From contig CM070632.1 in the NCBI GenBank assembly GCA_036346255.1, forward strand, positions 52,774,896 through 52,838,895: a DNA stretch of 64,000 nt, read 5' to 3'. The translations under genes were made by a program, and so were the position numbers. Positions 1 through 12,455 of this stretch are shown one piece after another. This stretch comes from Ampelocalamus luodianensis. Lineage: Eukaryota > Streptophyta > Magnoliopsida > Poales > Poaceae. The first letter of the stretch is position 1; the number at the start of each line of letters is the position of its first letter. Under the pieces are notes generated by a model. It made no database searches. It saw only the letters and a list, made by a program, of their open reading frames with translations, and was not told the origin of the DNA.

Positions 1-624
1 CTCAATTATTGTGGACTAATTCTATCATATGACACGTGTCCTTTTACGAATCTTAAAACACACAGCCTCATAAATCACTGATGTAAATTTTTACGAATTA
101 AATACCGAAAGCTATTACGTCACGTTTTGAGATTCACGAAAGAACACGTGTCATGCAGTGGAGTTGGGCCACATCAATGGAGTTGTGGACCAGATCCTAT
201 AAGATTATTTTCCCTGCACTGTGCAGCCGCGTGCCGTGCGGTGGACATTCGACACGGCGTCCCATAGGGACACACGTGCCTGCCGTCTGTGTTATTTTTG
301 CTCTCTGAAAGAGACTACAATTGTTATTTCCACGCCGAACAATTGCAAATGAGCCATAAAGTCATCAAACGCTGCCATCTCAGTTATCAGTACTTGGCAG
401 TCATCAAACTCAACATGTAGTGCTCAGTTGCATATCAATCCTCGTAACGTAAGTCGTGCATCTTCAAAGTCAAGAAAGTTGACAACTAAGGTTACACATT
501 TGATTTACATAACTGACGCACCAAATGAATTAGTACATGATACATGCATGCATGCGATCGAACATGATATTAATGGAAGATAGCAATGCGCACTAATCGC
601 TTCTGGTGATCCTAAATCAAACGC
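1..624. other. Left flank, no gene seen
   Basis: AT-rich sequence outside the first retrotransposon. I see no coding region, RNA gene or transposon terminus. Two CACGTG (G-box-like) cores lie near 35 and 143, which is too little to call a promoter. The last five bases before the element (CGTCG, 625-629) are its left TSD. Confidence 0.5.
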
Positions 625-629
625 CGTCG

Positions 630-3439
630 TGTCGGACCCGGATTTTCTAATCCGAATCCTCTGTGAAAACGCTGTGCTATTCCCTGGATCAGTAGATAGC
701 ACTCACAGGTATTGCTGAATCATTCATACATGGTGTTAACTAAAGTACCAAATTTATTACAACCAACAGAGTGATATAGACCACGTCGGGTCGAGTTTTA
801 CAACAGGGGCCGATCAGGCCAAATTGATTACAATACAGAACACCGAATACGATAGCGGAAGCAAAAGGGTAGAGCTCATCTCTTCACAGCAAGCGATCGG
901 GGCAACTTTGTATCGATCGATATGATCCAAGGATCCGGATAATATCGGTTGTACGCAAGCACCAACGAGTCATCTTAGACTGCGTCGAGGCCTAGACTAC
1001 AGATCCTAGACTACTCTTCATCGTTTCCTTGTCCATCGACTTCTGGATCCTCGTAGTACGCATAGTCTCCTTCATCAGCGTCATCTGAAGGGTTTGGAGA
1101 GAGCGAGAATGAGCACAACTTCCGTGCTCGCGAGCCAATACACAATGCAATAATATACATGCAAGGCTTACAAGGATGGCTCGGTTCTTTTAGTTGCGAA
1201 AGCAATACTTTTAAATATCATAAGTACAAATTCCTAGCACTTAGCATTTTTAACAAATTTCATTTTAGTTAAAGAGAGTAATTGTGAAATATTTGATATC
1301 AGCAGAGAATCCCTCCTTCGGAAACTCTACCTGATGTTTATTTTGATTGGAGCTACCTCCAATTATTAACTGCGCTGAGTCTGAAAACTCAGGAAAAAAA
1401 ATCCAATCTCAGGGCTAGGAGAGCCCAACACATTTTTCATACCACCCATAAAGGATTTTTGAAATAGAACTATCTCAAGTTAAGTTCCCATGTCCGCCTT
1501 TGACCGTAGGCACGGTTGTTTAAACAGTTTATAACTCTGCAGAGATTGTACACTTTACCCACAAGAGACAATTAACTCATTGCCCTACACGATTCCGTAG
1601 TCGTGTAGTCGAGAGGTTGTCACAATAACTTTTCAACTACCTCGTCCTTTCCATCATCTCACCCACATGAAGTTACGCCCATACGTTCGCGAGGGATGTT
1701 GTACCGCAGCGCCTGGATGTACCGCACGACGTTGGCAACTTCACCTTTTATCGGTGTCCCCGTCAAGCTGGATGTACCGCAAGCTTGCGTGTGCCATTTA
1801 TCCACCAGTGAGATGACTTTCAGGATTCGATAAATTTACTAAGCCAAGTCGCGGTTTGTCGCAGACTTGTGGTTGTACTTGTTTTACACAGGAGGTCGTG
1901 ACAAGATTAAGTCCTTAGGGATTATCTGGGCGGTTCTTCCACATACCATCCACAAAATAACATTCCTTGGGCTACATTAGCACCCAATGTTATACCATCC
2001 ACCTCTCCATCCACCCAGATATGGTAATAGCAATTTAGGGTTTTTGAGAAGTAAAATACAACATTTCAACCATCTCAGTCATTTACCCGTAATGACTGCC
2101 CAAATCATTTTGTGTTTGAAGAGATGATGATTGGGGCAGTTTAATATCCCGGTACTTAAGCAAGGCTAGCATGTCGCTTAAGTACAACCTATAGCTAGTA
2201 TTACCATATAGTTACTAGGGTGACAATGGCTAGGTGATTCAAGTTGTCAAGGATGACATAATAATTAATTAGTCATCAAGTGGGCATTTAACTACCTTAA
2301 GCTTTAACATACATTTGTTTAAAGAATTAAAGCATGCAATTTGCTATTTTAAAAGAATATAATTTGCATAAAATGTAGGCTCAATATGATCAAAGTATTG
2401 ACTCGCCTTGGTTGTAGGGGAGAGAGTCCGGGTAGTCTTGTCCTTGATCGACGTGGAGGTCTCGGCGTCCCAAATCTACGCGGACAATGCAGGCAAAATA
2501 AACGACAAGCAACGAGAGCAATTAAATACACAAGAATACACAAATGAACTCCAAATTGAACAAGACCTATGCCATTAGCAAGATCTTGATTTTAGAAATT
2601 TTTAGAAATTTATTTTACAATTTTTGGAGTTGAAATGGGGGAGTTATTAATATTTAAAGTCTCACTTTTAAATTAAAATAGAAAAGGAAACAAAAATCAA
2701 ATAAAAAGAAAAAGGAACCGGCCCGCACGTGTTTTCGGCCCGGCCCACGGCCTCAGCCGAATCACGCGCGCGCGCCACAGCGCGGCCCGCCAAGCGCCGC
2801 CCTAAAGGGTCAAGGCGCTCGGCAGCAGCAGCGAGGGAAGAAGCGGCGGTGCGCGGAGGCGGGGTGCGCGGCGCGCCGAAGGAAGGGGAGGAAAGGGCGG
2901 CGACGGCGGCCGGAGGGGGAGAAGAGGGCTCGGGCGCGGCGGCGCGGGGAGCTCACCACGGCGACAGCGACCGGGGCGACGACGACGACGGGAAAGGGGG
3001 AAAGGAGCGGCGGCAACCAAGGCGACGACGACGGGGAGGCGCGGCTAGGGCGACGGCGGCCAAGGTAAGTGCCTCGGCTCTTCCTCTTCTTCTTCTTGCT
3101 CTCTTCTTTGCTGTGGGGTGAAAGGGGGAGGAGGAGAAGAAGGGGAGGGCGCCGGGTTTTAAAGCCGAAGAGGAGCTCGGGGAGAAAGGGGGTCGGGCGA
3201 GGAGAAGGACGGGCGTGCGGCCGGCTCCGGGGTGCGCGTGCGCACGGAGGTAATGATGGCGGCTCGACGGCGTGCGGGAGGGTGCAGCAGGGGAGCAGGT
3301 GGAGGTTCCAGGGGGTGGCGTGCGCGCGGTGACGAAGCAGCGCACGCGAGCGGGGAGGCTTGGCAATGGGGTTGACGGGGAGAAAGCGAAGGGGGCCGGT
3401 CGGGGGTTGACCTCAGGGGGGGAGAAACGGGGCATTACA
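630..3439 (-). repeat. 3' LTR of the outer gypsy element (2.8 kb)
   Basis: Complete LTR, about 2,810 bp, starting TGTCGG and ending GGCATTACA on the plus strand. It matches 6378-7428 and 26338-27517, the two halves of the partner LTR, and more distantly 46055-48953 and 51523-54443. The part at 2729-3435 is very GC-rich and yields long Pro/Arg/Ser-rich open frames on both strands that I regard as non-coding. A TTTAAA motif near 3158-3163 (minus strand) is a possible TATA element. Segment 1761-2303 is absent from the interrupted partner LTR. Confidence 0.85.
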
Positions 3440-3460
3440 AATCCTACCCACCTTAAACGG
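3440..3460 (-). promoter_or_regulatory. Polypurine tract (plus-strand primer)
   Basis: Directly next to the LTR edge, the minus strand reads a purine-rich run (AAGGTGGGTAGGA) followed by TT and then the LTR start TGTAATGCC. This is the usual position of the plus-strand priming site. The same sequence adjoins the LTR of the gag-only element at 48954, which ties the two families together. Confidence 0.7.
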
Positions 3461-6377
3461 AATCTCGACCCCGAGATTCGAGCTGCTCCGAGAACAGGGA
3501 CGGGAAATCCAGCTTAAGTTGATCTTCTCGCTCCCAGGTGGCTTCTTTGGCTGAATGATGGCTCCACTGGACCTTGCAAAGGCGGATGACTTGACGTCTT
3601 GTACGCTTCTCGATGACGTCGAGGATCTTGATCGGGTGCTCTGGATAAGTCAAATCCTCATCAAGTGCGATGGCTTCGACGGGAGTCTGCTCTTCGGGTA
3701 CTCTGAGACATTTCTTTAGTTGAGAGACGTGGAACACGTTGTGGACGTCTGACAAACTTTCAGGTAGCTCTAGCTGATAGGCAACTTCTCCACGCTTAGC
3801 GGTGATCGGGAACGGGCCTATGTATCTTGGTGCGAGCTTGCCTTTAACTTTGAATCTTCGGGTTCCACGAAGTGGCGATACCTTGAGATACACAACATCT
3901 CCAACTTCGAAGGTTAAGTCTCTTCGACGGTTGTCAGCATAACTCTTCTGTCTAGACTGAGCTGCTTGAAGGCGATCTCTGATTAGTCGAACTTTCTCTT
4001 CAGCTTGCTTGAGAGTATCCGGTCCAAAGACATATCCTTCACCTGATTCTGACCAATGCAGAGGAGTTCTGCATTTTCTTCCATAGAGTGCATACGGTAG
4101 ACATTTTTCCCAGTCTACGGTAAACTCCAAAGCACAAGCTCGAAGCATGTCTTCTAGAATTTGATTTGTTCTTTCCGTCTGACCATCGGTCTACGGATGA
4201 TAGGCTGTGCTGAAGGTAAGGTGTGTTCCAAGGGCATCATGCAAACTAGCCCAGAAATGCGAGGTAAATTGAGAACCTCGATCGGAGACTATTCTCTTGG
4301 GTACTCCGTGTAAACACACGATACGAGCCATGTATAACTCGGCTAACTTGTCTCCCTTGTAAGTTGTCTTCACAGGGATGAAGTGGGCGACTTTAGTCAA
4401 TCTATCAACTATAACCCATCTTGAGTTACACATCGACTTGGTTCGAGGTAGACCAAGAATGAAATCCATTCCGATTTCTTCCCATTTCCACCGAGGATCT
4501 GTAAGGGTTGTAGCAATCCGGTGGTCTTTGATGTTCAGCCTTGATTCACTGACATACATCACAACAAGCTACATACTCGGCGATATCTCTTTTCATTCGT
4601 GGCCACCAATACAAAATCTTCATGTCTTGATACATCTTGGTGCTTGCTGGAGTGCGAGGTGTAAGCGTAATCGTGAGCTTCCTTTAGAATCAGATCTTTG
4701 AGTTCCTTCTGGTGGGGAACAAGGAGACGTTTCCCATACCATAGGACTCCTTGCTGATCTTCGATCATTTTGGGGGTTTTTCCTTTTGTCATGAGGTGCT
4801 TGAATCTCTGGACTCCAGGATGTCCTCCTTGAGCGGCCTTGATCTGCTCTTCTAGAGTTGGATGGGCCTCTACAGTGGCTAGGGTGCCTTGCTTTATTAA
4901 ACAAAGGTTGAGTGCCTCAAATTCCTTGTAGAGTTCAGGTTCATGCTCTTGAATCATGATATTACTGCAGTAGGATTTACGGCTTAATGCATCAGCAACT
5001 ACATTAGCCTTTCCAGGATGATAAAGGACATCCAAGTTGTAATCCTTTATTAATTCTAACCATCTTCTTTGTCGGAGGTTGAGATCTGATTGGGTGAAAA
5101 TGTACTTGAGACTCTTGTGGTCTGTGTAGATATTACAATGATTTCCAATCAAATAGTGTCGCCAAATTTTTAAGGCATGCACTACTGCTGCTAACTCCAA
5201 ATCATGGGTTGGATAATTGTCTTCGTGAGGACGGAGTTGTCTGGATGCATAGGCTACAACTTTTCCTCCTTGCATGAGTACGCAACCAAGACCTTGGCGC
5301 GATGCATCACAGTAGACTTCGAAGTCTTGATGGATGTCCGCAGATCAATCGTGTGCGAAGTTAACTTCTTCTTCAATTCTTGGAAACTCTTTTCACAAGC
5401 TTCGTCAATCATACTTCTTTTCCTTTTTAGCGGATGGGTCATCGGTTTGGAAAGCTTAGAGAATCCTTCAATGAAGCGTCAGTAGTATCCGCCAAGCCGA
5501 GAAAACTACGCACTTCCGTTATCGATGTGGGTTGTTTCCATTCCATTACATTTGCTACTTTGGATGGATCGATCGCAATTCCTCCAATGGATACAATGTG
5601 TCCGAGGAAACCGATTTCATGAAGCCAAAATTCACATTTCTTGTACTTGGCATAAATATGATTCTCTTTAAGCTTTTCTAAGACCAATTGCAAGTGTTCG
5701 AATGTTCTTCATCGGTCTTTGAATAGATCAAGATGTCGTCTATGAACACGACAACAAACTTGTCTAAGTATTCCATGAATACTTTGTTCATGAGGTTCAT
5801 GAAGTAGGTGGCGCGCTGGTCAAGCCAAACGACATGACAGTTGAACTCATACTGAGCCATACCGTGGTAAAGCCGTCTTAGGAATATCCTCATTCCGATC
5901 TTAAGTCGATGGTATCGACCTCGTGTCTATCTTGAGAAAAGCGATGCCCTGTCAACCGATCGAACAGTCATCAATGCGAGGTAAGGGATACTTGTTCTTG
6001 ATGGTCACATCGTTGAGTGCTCTGTAGTCCACGCACAATCGGGCGGTGCCATCTTTCTTCTTCACAAAGAGACTGGCGAACCCAGGAGAAGAACTAGGTC
6101 TAATGAAACCTTTGTCTTGCAAGTCTTCAATTTGTGTCTTAAGTTCTTCAAGTTCACCGCCATTCTGTATGGTCTCTTAGCAATTGGGGTTGTCCACGGC
6201 TTCAAGTTAATGACAAACTCAACATCTCATGCTCGTGGCATGCCTGTAATTCTTCCGGGAAGACTTGGGTAAGCTTGAACTACGAGCGTTGTCTCTAGGG
6301 ACAACTCTCTAAGGTGGTGGATTGCTCGATCCAAGGGAGAGGAACGATCCACACTGACCTTGATTGTGGTCTCTGGC
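3453..6377 (-). pseudogene. Broken gypsy pol: RT, RNase H, integrase, chromodomain
   Basis: Remnant of the pol polyprotein. In minus-strand order: reverse transcriptase (6377-5440), with the catalytic motif VFIDDILIYS near 5720-5750; RNase H (5440-4900), with YASRQLRPHE and the TDHKSLKYIF segment; the integrase zinc-binding region (4750-4560), disturbed; the integrase core (4562-4100), with D in VDRLTKVAHF and D in SDRGSQFTSHF; then the GPF-type C-terminal region and a chromodomain-like tail (WSHHSAKEATWERE) ending at 3453. Frameshifts and stops split it into at least six open pieces. Gag, the start of protease and the primer site are missing: at 6377 the reading passes directly into LTR sequence. 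Not functional as written, although some breaks may be sequencing errors. Confidence 0.85.
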
Positions 6378-7428
6378 ATTGCTGAATCATTCATACATGG
6401 CGTTAACTAAAATACCAAATTTATTACAACCAACAGAGTGACATAGACCACGTCGGGTCGAGTTTTACAACAGGGGCCGATCAGGCCAAATTGATTACAA
6501 TACAGAACACCGAATACGATAGCGGAAGCAAAAGGGTAGAGCTCATCTCTTCACAGGCAAGCGACTGGGGCAACCTGTGTACGACTGATATGATCCAAGG
6601 ATCCGGATAATATCGGTTGTACGCAAGCACCAACGAAGTCATCTTAGACCGCGTCGAGGCCTGAACTACGATCCTAGACTACTCTTCATCGTTTCCTTGC
6701 CCATCGACTTCTGGATCCTCGTAGTACGCATAGTCTCCTTCATCAGCGTCATCTGAAGGGTTTGGGGAGAGCGAGAATGAGCACAACTTCCGTGCTCGCG
6801 AGCCAATACACAATGCAATAATATACATACAAGGCTTACAAGGATGGCTCGGTTCTTTTAGTTGCGAAAGCAATACTTTTAAATATCATAAGTACAAATT
6901 CCTAGCACTTAGCATTTTTAACAAATTTCATTTTAGTTAAAGAGAGTAATTGTGAAATATTTGATATCAGCAGAGAATCCCTCCTTCGGAAACTCTACCT
7001 GATGTTTATTTTGATTGGAGCTACCTCCAATTATTAACCGCGCTGAGTCTGAAAACTCAGGAAAAAAAATCCAATCTCAGGGCTAGGAGAGCCCAACACA
7101 TTTTTCATACCACCCATAAAGGATTTTTGAAATAGAACTATCTCAAGTTAAGTTCCCATGTCCGCCTTTGACCGTAGGCACGGCTGTTTAAACAGTTTAT
7201 AACTCTGCAGAGATTGTACACTTTACCCACAAGAGACAATTAACTCGTTGCCCTACACGATTCCGTAGTCGTGTAGTCGAGAGGTTGTCACAATAACTTT
7301 TCAACTACCTCGTCCTTTCCATCATCTCACCCACATGGGGTTACGCCCATACGTTCGCGAGGGATGTTGTACTGCAGCGCCTGGATGTACCGCACGACGT
7401 TGGCAACTTCACCTTTTATCGGTGTCCC
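6378..7428 (-). repeat. 5' LTR of the outer element, first fragment
   Basis: Matches 711-1760 of the complete LTR almost base for base. The LTR edge (counterpart of 630-710) was lost in the deletion that joined pol to LTR at 6377/6378. At 7428 the LTR is broken by the 5-kb-LTR gypsy insertion and resumes at 26338. Confidence 0.85.
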
Positions 7429-10400
7429 TGTGAGACCCCGGTCTATTAAACTTGTAATACTTAACCTTCCTCTGGTTCTAGTATCACAAATAGAATAATC
7501 CGCGTCTCGATGAATATGTGCCTCCCGGAACAAGCAAAGACACATACATCATATCCAAGCATGCATCAATTCCATACAATGATTATAACAAGTCTACCAA
7601 AAGACATACATAATATAAGTTATTACAACACGAGCGACCGCCAAATGACATAAGTAGCAAATAAGTAACAATGAAGCAAAAGTTGCCATAAGATGGCTTA
7701 AACCAAAAGACGACCGGTTAGCCACATAACACCACAGCAGCAACCGAGGGCCGCCAAGCTAATCGCCAGAACCGCCACAAAGACAACTCACAAAAGTGAG
7801 GTCCATCGGACTCACTATCATCCTCTGCACAACACAAGCAATGCGGTGAGTACAAAATGTACTGCAAGACTTACGAGTAGCAAGCCTATACATAGCTACA
7901 TGAAAGTCTGTATTCAAAGGAATGAGGTTTTATGGTTCTTTGGACGCATAAAGCAAGTTTCATTTGCAATATTGTAGTAGATTGAACAATGAGTTTGTAA
8001 AATCTGTTTTTAAGCATTTAAATAACAATGAGTAAGCATAAGTAATGTGTATCCACCTAGAAGTGACTTTCCCCAAAGCCACCACAACATAGCATGAATC
8101 CTCGATTCATACCACCCAACAAGTTTTAATTTTAAAAGGTTGTAGTCTAACTCTTGAAAAGCTTATCCAAGCGTGTCCATAACCTAGGACGAGGCTATTC
8201 GAATAGTTTTAATCCTGCAGGTGTACCAATGTACCCACACTTGATCGCCTTTTGCCAAGCTATTAAGCACACTTCCTTTGGTATGCCTAAGACGCTAAGT
8301 CCTACGAACCCTTTCCAATGGAATATGCTAATCAAGAGACGCACGTATGGGGTTAATCCTTAGTGATCTGCCGACGAAATATGGATCACAAGGACCCATA
8401 CGTGGAGCAAGATACACCGCCTCGGCGGTGTTCTCCTCCTACAACGTGTCCATGTTGCATATAATCAAATATGCAACCCACCACGCGACTCATTAATTAA
8501 CACACCCAAAGTACTCGGCTAAGAGAGGTCCCATATCCCTCTAGTGTGGTTAGCACGCATGAATGCTCGGATAATGAGATACTCACAAGTAGTTCGGTCC
8601 TTAATTGACCGGGCACCATTCCAATCACACCCAAAAGATCACACCATCTTACCATTGTGCCCAAGTCTAAATTGTTTTCATTTTCAGTTTTAGTTTTGCA
8701 ATTTAGACAAAGCACAAGGCTGAAATATCCACATAGTAATAGTTTGTGTGATCAAAGTTATCGACGAGTCGATAATCGCCATTTCTACCGATAGCTAAGC
8801 ATGGCTAAGCATAATGACACGTAAACTACTAAGTGACAAGGGTCCATCCAATGAACCCAAAATCACGACAAGTAACCTAGGCTTGATAGTAGAGGAATAA
8901 ACATTTCCTACCGATAATGCATCTAGTAGGCCAACTATCGACAATAGTTTAAAACAACATAGCAATGCATACATAGAATTTGCAAACAATATATTAGAAT
9001 TTGAAAATAGTAGGAACAATATGATCAAATGAATGCTACATCCGCTTGTTCGGTGAAGTGCGGATCGATGGTGCTGTGGCTCAATATCAAGATTAATAAT
9101 ATTGTCTTCTAACCTAACGCTAAAAGGCGATAAGCAAATAAGAACGAAGAACACCAAATAAACTCCAACAGCAAAACACATCCAAATCTAATAAAATTTA
9201 TACTACAGCTAGGGAATGATCTAAGACAATGATAGGAACCAGAATTATGCAATTAGAACTAAGCATGCAAAAGATATGAACAAAATTCTCTATCTCAGCT
9301 TTAAACAACCTAATTAATAATTAGTACTGTTCATGACAAAATTTTCTAGAGTGATCTAAGGTCTGAAATTTTTATAGCAGGTAGATTATGACATCCTAAT
9401 AACAGCAAAGTTGGATTTACTAATTTTGGAGTTATACACATTTACTTATGATTTTTCTAAGTTGTAAATCTAATCCAAATCATTTTACAGAATTGCGAAC
9501 ATGCTCAAATCCTATTTTATATGAAAGTATACTAATGTGATTTAATTTAACAAAATTGGTTTTGCACAAATTGGATTTATACAGAAAAGATATGCATTTT
9601 TCAAGGTTAAAACTATTTCGAATATTCAAAATGACAGAAATCAAGTTATTCCTAGTTATACAATTTTCTGCTACTGCAACATGCTTAAATCCATTTTTAT
9701 AATAAACTAAAGTGGCAACATAATTTATTACCGTTGGAATTATCTAAAAAGCAGTTAAAATGAATTAGTTATGAGTTTCTAAAGTTTTTACACCATTTTC
9801 AGTTGATAAACAAATACTTACCGAAATATAGACAAACTCCAATAAAAGAATAAGACGTGGACAACTCCCAACCCTTGATCTAAAATCCTACGGCTCACGC
9901 GCGCCGAATCGAAACGGAGCCCACCGTTGGATCAAGATCCAACGGCGCACCTGAGTGTATGCATTCGGACGGTGCGGTTGCATACACGATCTTGGCCGTT
10001 GATCAAAAGATCGACGGTCGAGAACGATCAAGGCATCCGGAGGGTCCGAACGCACACAAAGATCAGGGCCGCAGATCTAAAAATGAACGGTAGATATTGA
10101 TCGCAGTTCAAAGGAAGATCTTCGACACGTGGGACCGCATGTCGGTGACTCACGAGTCACCCACGCTACCGTTTAACCCACGTGCACAGTGCATGGGCCC
10201 ACTTGTCGGATCGAGAGTGGCGGTTAGGACAGGATTAATGCTTCTAATGATTATCATTAAATAGACACTAATGACTTCTGAAATTTGATTTTAACCCCTC
10301 GGGCCCACAAGTCAGCGACCCAGAGGTGATTTCCGACAGCGATTAAATGCCGACACATTCAATTAACCAATGATTAATCTTAATGATGTCGGAACAGTGC

Positions 10401-12440
10401 GGGATTGAACCAGAGAGCGATTTAAGGATATTGGGCCCACTGGTCAGTGGCTCAACGACAAAGATTAAGACATAATTAATAACTAATGATTAGCAATTAA
10501 TGTGCCCTAATTAAGTGACGAAAACGGGAGCTGCTGTGCCGGCAAAACCCGAGCGAGTTCAACGGCAAATCGCCGGCGACACTGGCCGCGGCGGCGCCCA
10601 CCAAGAACCAAAATGGATTCGCAATAGCACTACGAATCTAATGGTAGCATTCTCACCGGCGGTGAGGGACTAGAACGCCGGCTAGCCGGAAAACGAAAAT
10701 GGGAGCTTTATCGCTAAGAGCGAAATATAAAAGCTCAGCTGCGGTCCAAGGAAGCGGGTGCCAGAGCCACTAAGGACTAATAAGAAGCTACCTTAGTGAC
10801 AAGAAGCTTCAAAGATGGCCGGAGTTGCTTGATCACGGTGAAAGCTTGCCGGACTTGGAGAAGAAAACTCGAGATAGATACCCTGAGCCAAATGAGTGAT
10901 TCCAAAGCATCAGTATAGCTTCATAATGATTCACAGAAGCTACATGAGCAAGTAATTAAAAAATGGAGCACTCACCTGAGCTGAGGAAGAAGATGACCAA
11001 TTTCGGCCGAATTTGAACAAACCCCAAATTGGACAATTCCTGAGAATCAAATCCAAAATTAAGTGAGGGGAAATGTTCAAGGAAGTAAATAGATAAGGTT
11101 AGGGCGAAGAAACGTGAAGGAGGACCACTGGAACACCAAGAACGCCAATGGAGCTCCACGGGTCAACAATGGTGATTTGCCATTTTTGAGGTGTTAAGCT
11201 CCAATATTGAGAATGAAGCTTGATGGTGGTCTAAAGAAATACCAGGAAGTATTGAGAGTGCTTATAAAGCCATGAAAGCATTAGGGTTTGCACCACACAT
11301 CTTTCGGGCGGCAAAACACAAAGCACAAGGTGCGGCCGACAAGGAAAAGGGGTGAAGACGTGCACTAGGGCATGGCCTGGCTCAGTGTACCTCCCATACC
11401 CCTAAACGTCAGCTAGGGTGGCTTTAGGGAGCAAGAAATGACACTGCCATTACTCCCCCTACAGTGCTTGCACGGCCGGAGGTAGAAGACGACCAGCGAA
11501 AAAGGCTCGGTGATTCTCAGTCGTTGGATGAGACACGGACGGCTGAGATAGAGCCACGCCTCCCAGGTTTAAAACACAACGGGAAGACTGCGAGCCCTAG
11601 GATTAGAAACGAACGGCTCAGATAGCTCCACGTCGCAAACTCAATTTACAACGGAGGAACACGCGGACGTTGGATCTTAATCCAACGGCTCTGATTCAAG
11701 AATGCAACCGGAGGGTCCGAAGGTTTCGGCGCATCTCGACGGTTGGATGGAGATCTAACGGTTGACATTCAAACTTGCAACCGGAAGGTCCGAAGTCTTA
11801 CACGCGCGCGGGCCGTGCGATTTAGATCCAACGGTCGAGATCGGTCGCGGGATTTTCAAACGGCGGTGGTGCGGTTAGTTGACTGGACCGAGTCAATTGG
11901 CTCGAGCCCGAGTCTGACTCGAACCCGACGCACAGTAGAACCAGGTTTGACTTTGAAATAAGAACAGAGACTTTGAATGATTTATTTGAGGTAGCAAATT
12001 AACTCCAAAAATTATGAAATTTTTACAGGAGCTTGCTAACTCAGATATTAACCTTGTATAAAATTTTCAGAGGTTTTTATACTGTGAATAAATCTCCAAA
12101 AATTCTGCAAGGCTCTGTTTTAATGTTTGACTGAGAGTCAAACAGGTTTGACTGCCTCTAAAAATATTCAAACAATTTCTAAAAATTGTGAAATTTTTCA
12201 GAGGGGTCACACACCATCACAGAGACTTAGGAAAAATATTTCCAGAGGATGATCATAAGTTTTGACAAGATTGTTTTTGGAATATCAAGATTTGGATCAA
12301 CTAGACTTGTGACAATGTATTTCCATAATCCCTTGTACAAGAATTGTTTGGCACAACAGGAAATACATGATGTAAGAAAAGTTTTAATTCCTACTGATTT
12401 TCTTACATTTGAAACACAAGCCCAAGATTGGGATGTTACA
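7429..12440 (-). repeat. 5.0 kb LTR, left copy
   Basis: Starts TGTGAGACC and ends GATGTTACA, TG...CA on the plus strand. Near-full-length match to 17510-22497. It is AT-rich on the left, with GC-rich stretches around 9880-10800 and 11300-11950. A TATA-like motif (CTTTATAAGC on the minus strand) lies near 11269-11278. I see no coding region; the open frames inside are short and not shared in frame with the other copy. Confidence 0.85.
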
Positions 12441-12455
12441 AAACCTCCCCCCCTT
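12441..12455 (-). promoter_or_regulatory. Polypurine tract
   Basis: Reads AAGGGGGGGAGGTTT on the minus strand, directly before the LTR start TGTAACATCCC. This is the usual position and composition of a plus-strand priming site. The identical tract recurs at 22498-22512. Confidence 0.8.

Noticed and set aside
2729..3517. Long Pro/Arg/Gly-rich open frames on both strands
   Set aside because: They lie in the GC-rich part of an LTR, overlap in several frames and recur in the partner LTR with broken frames. Composition explains them.
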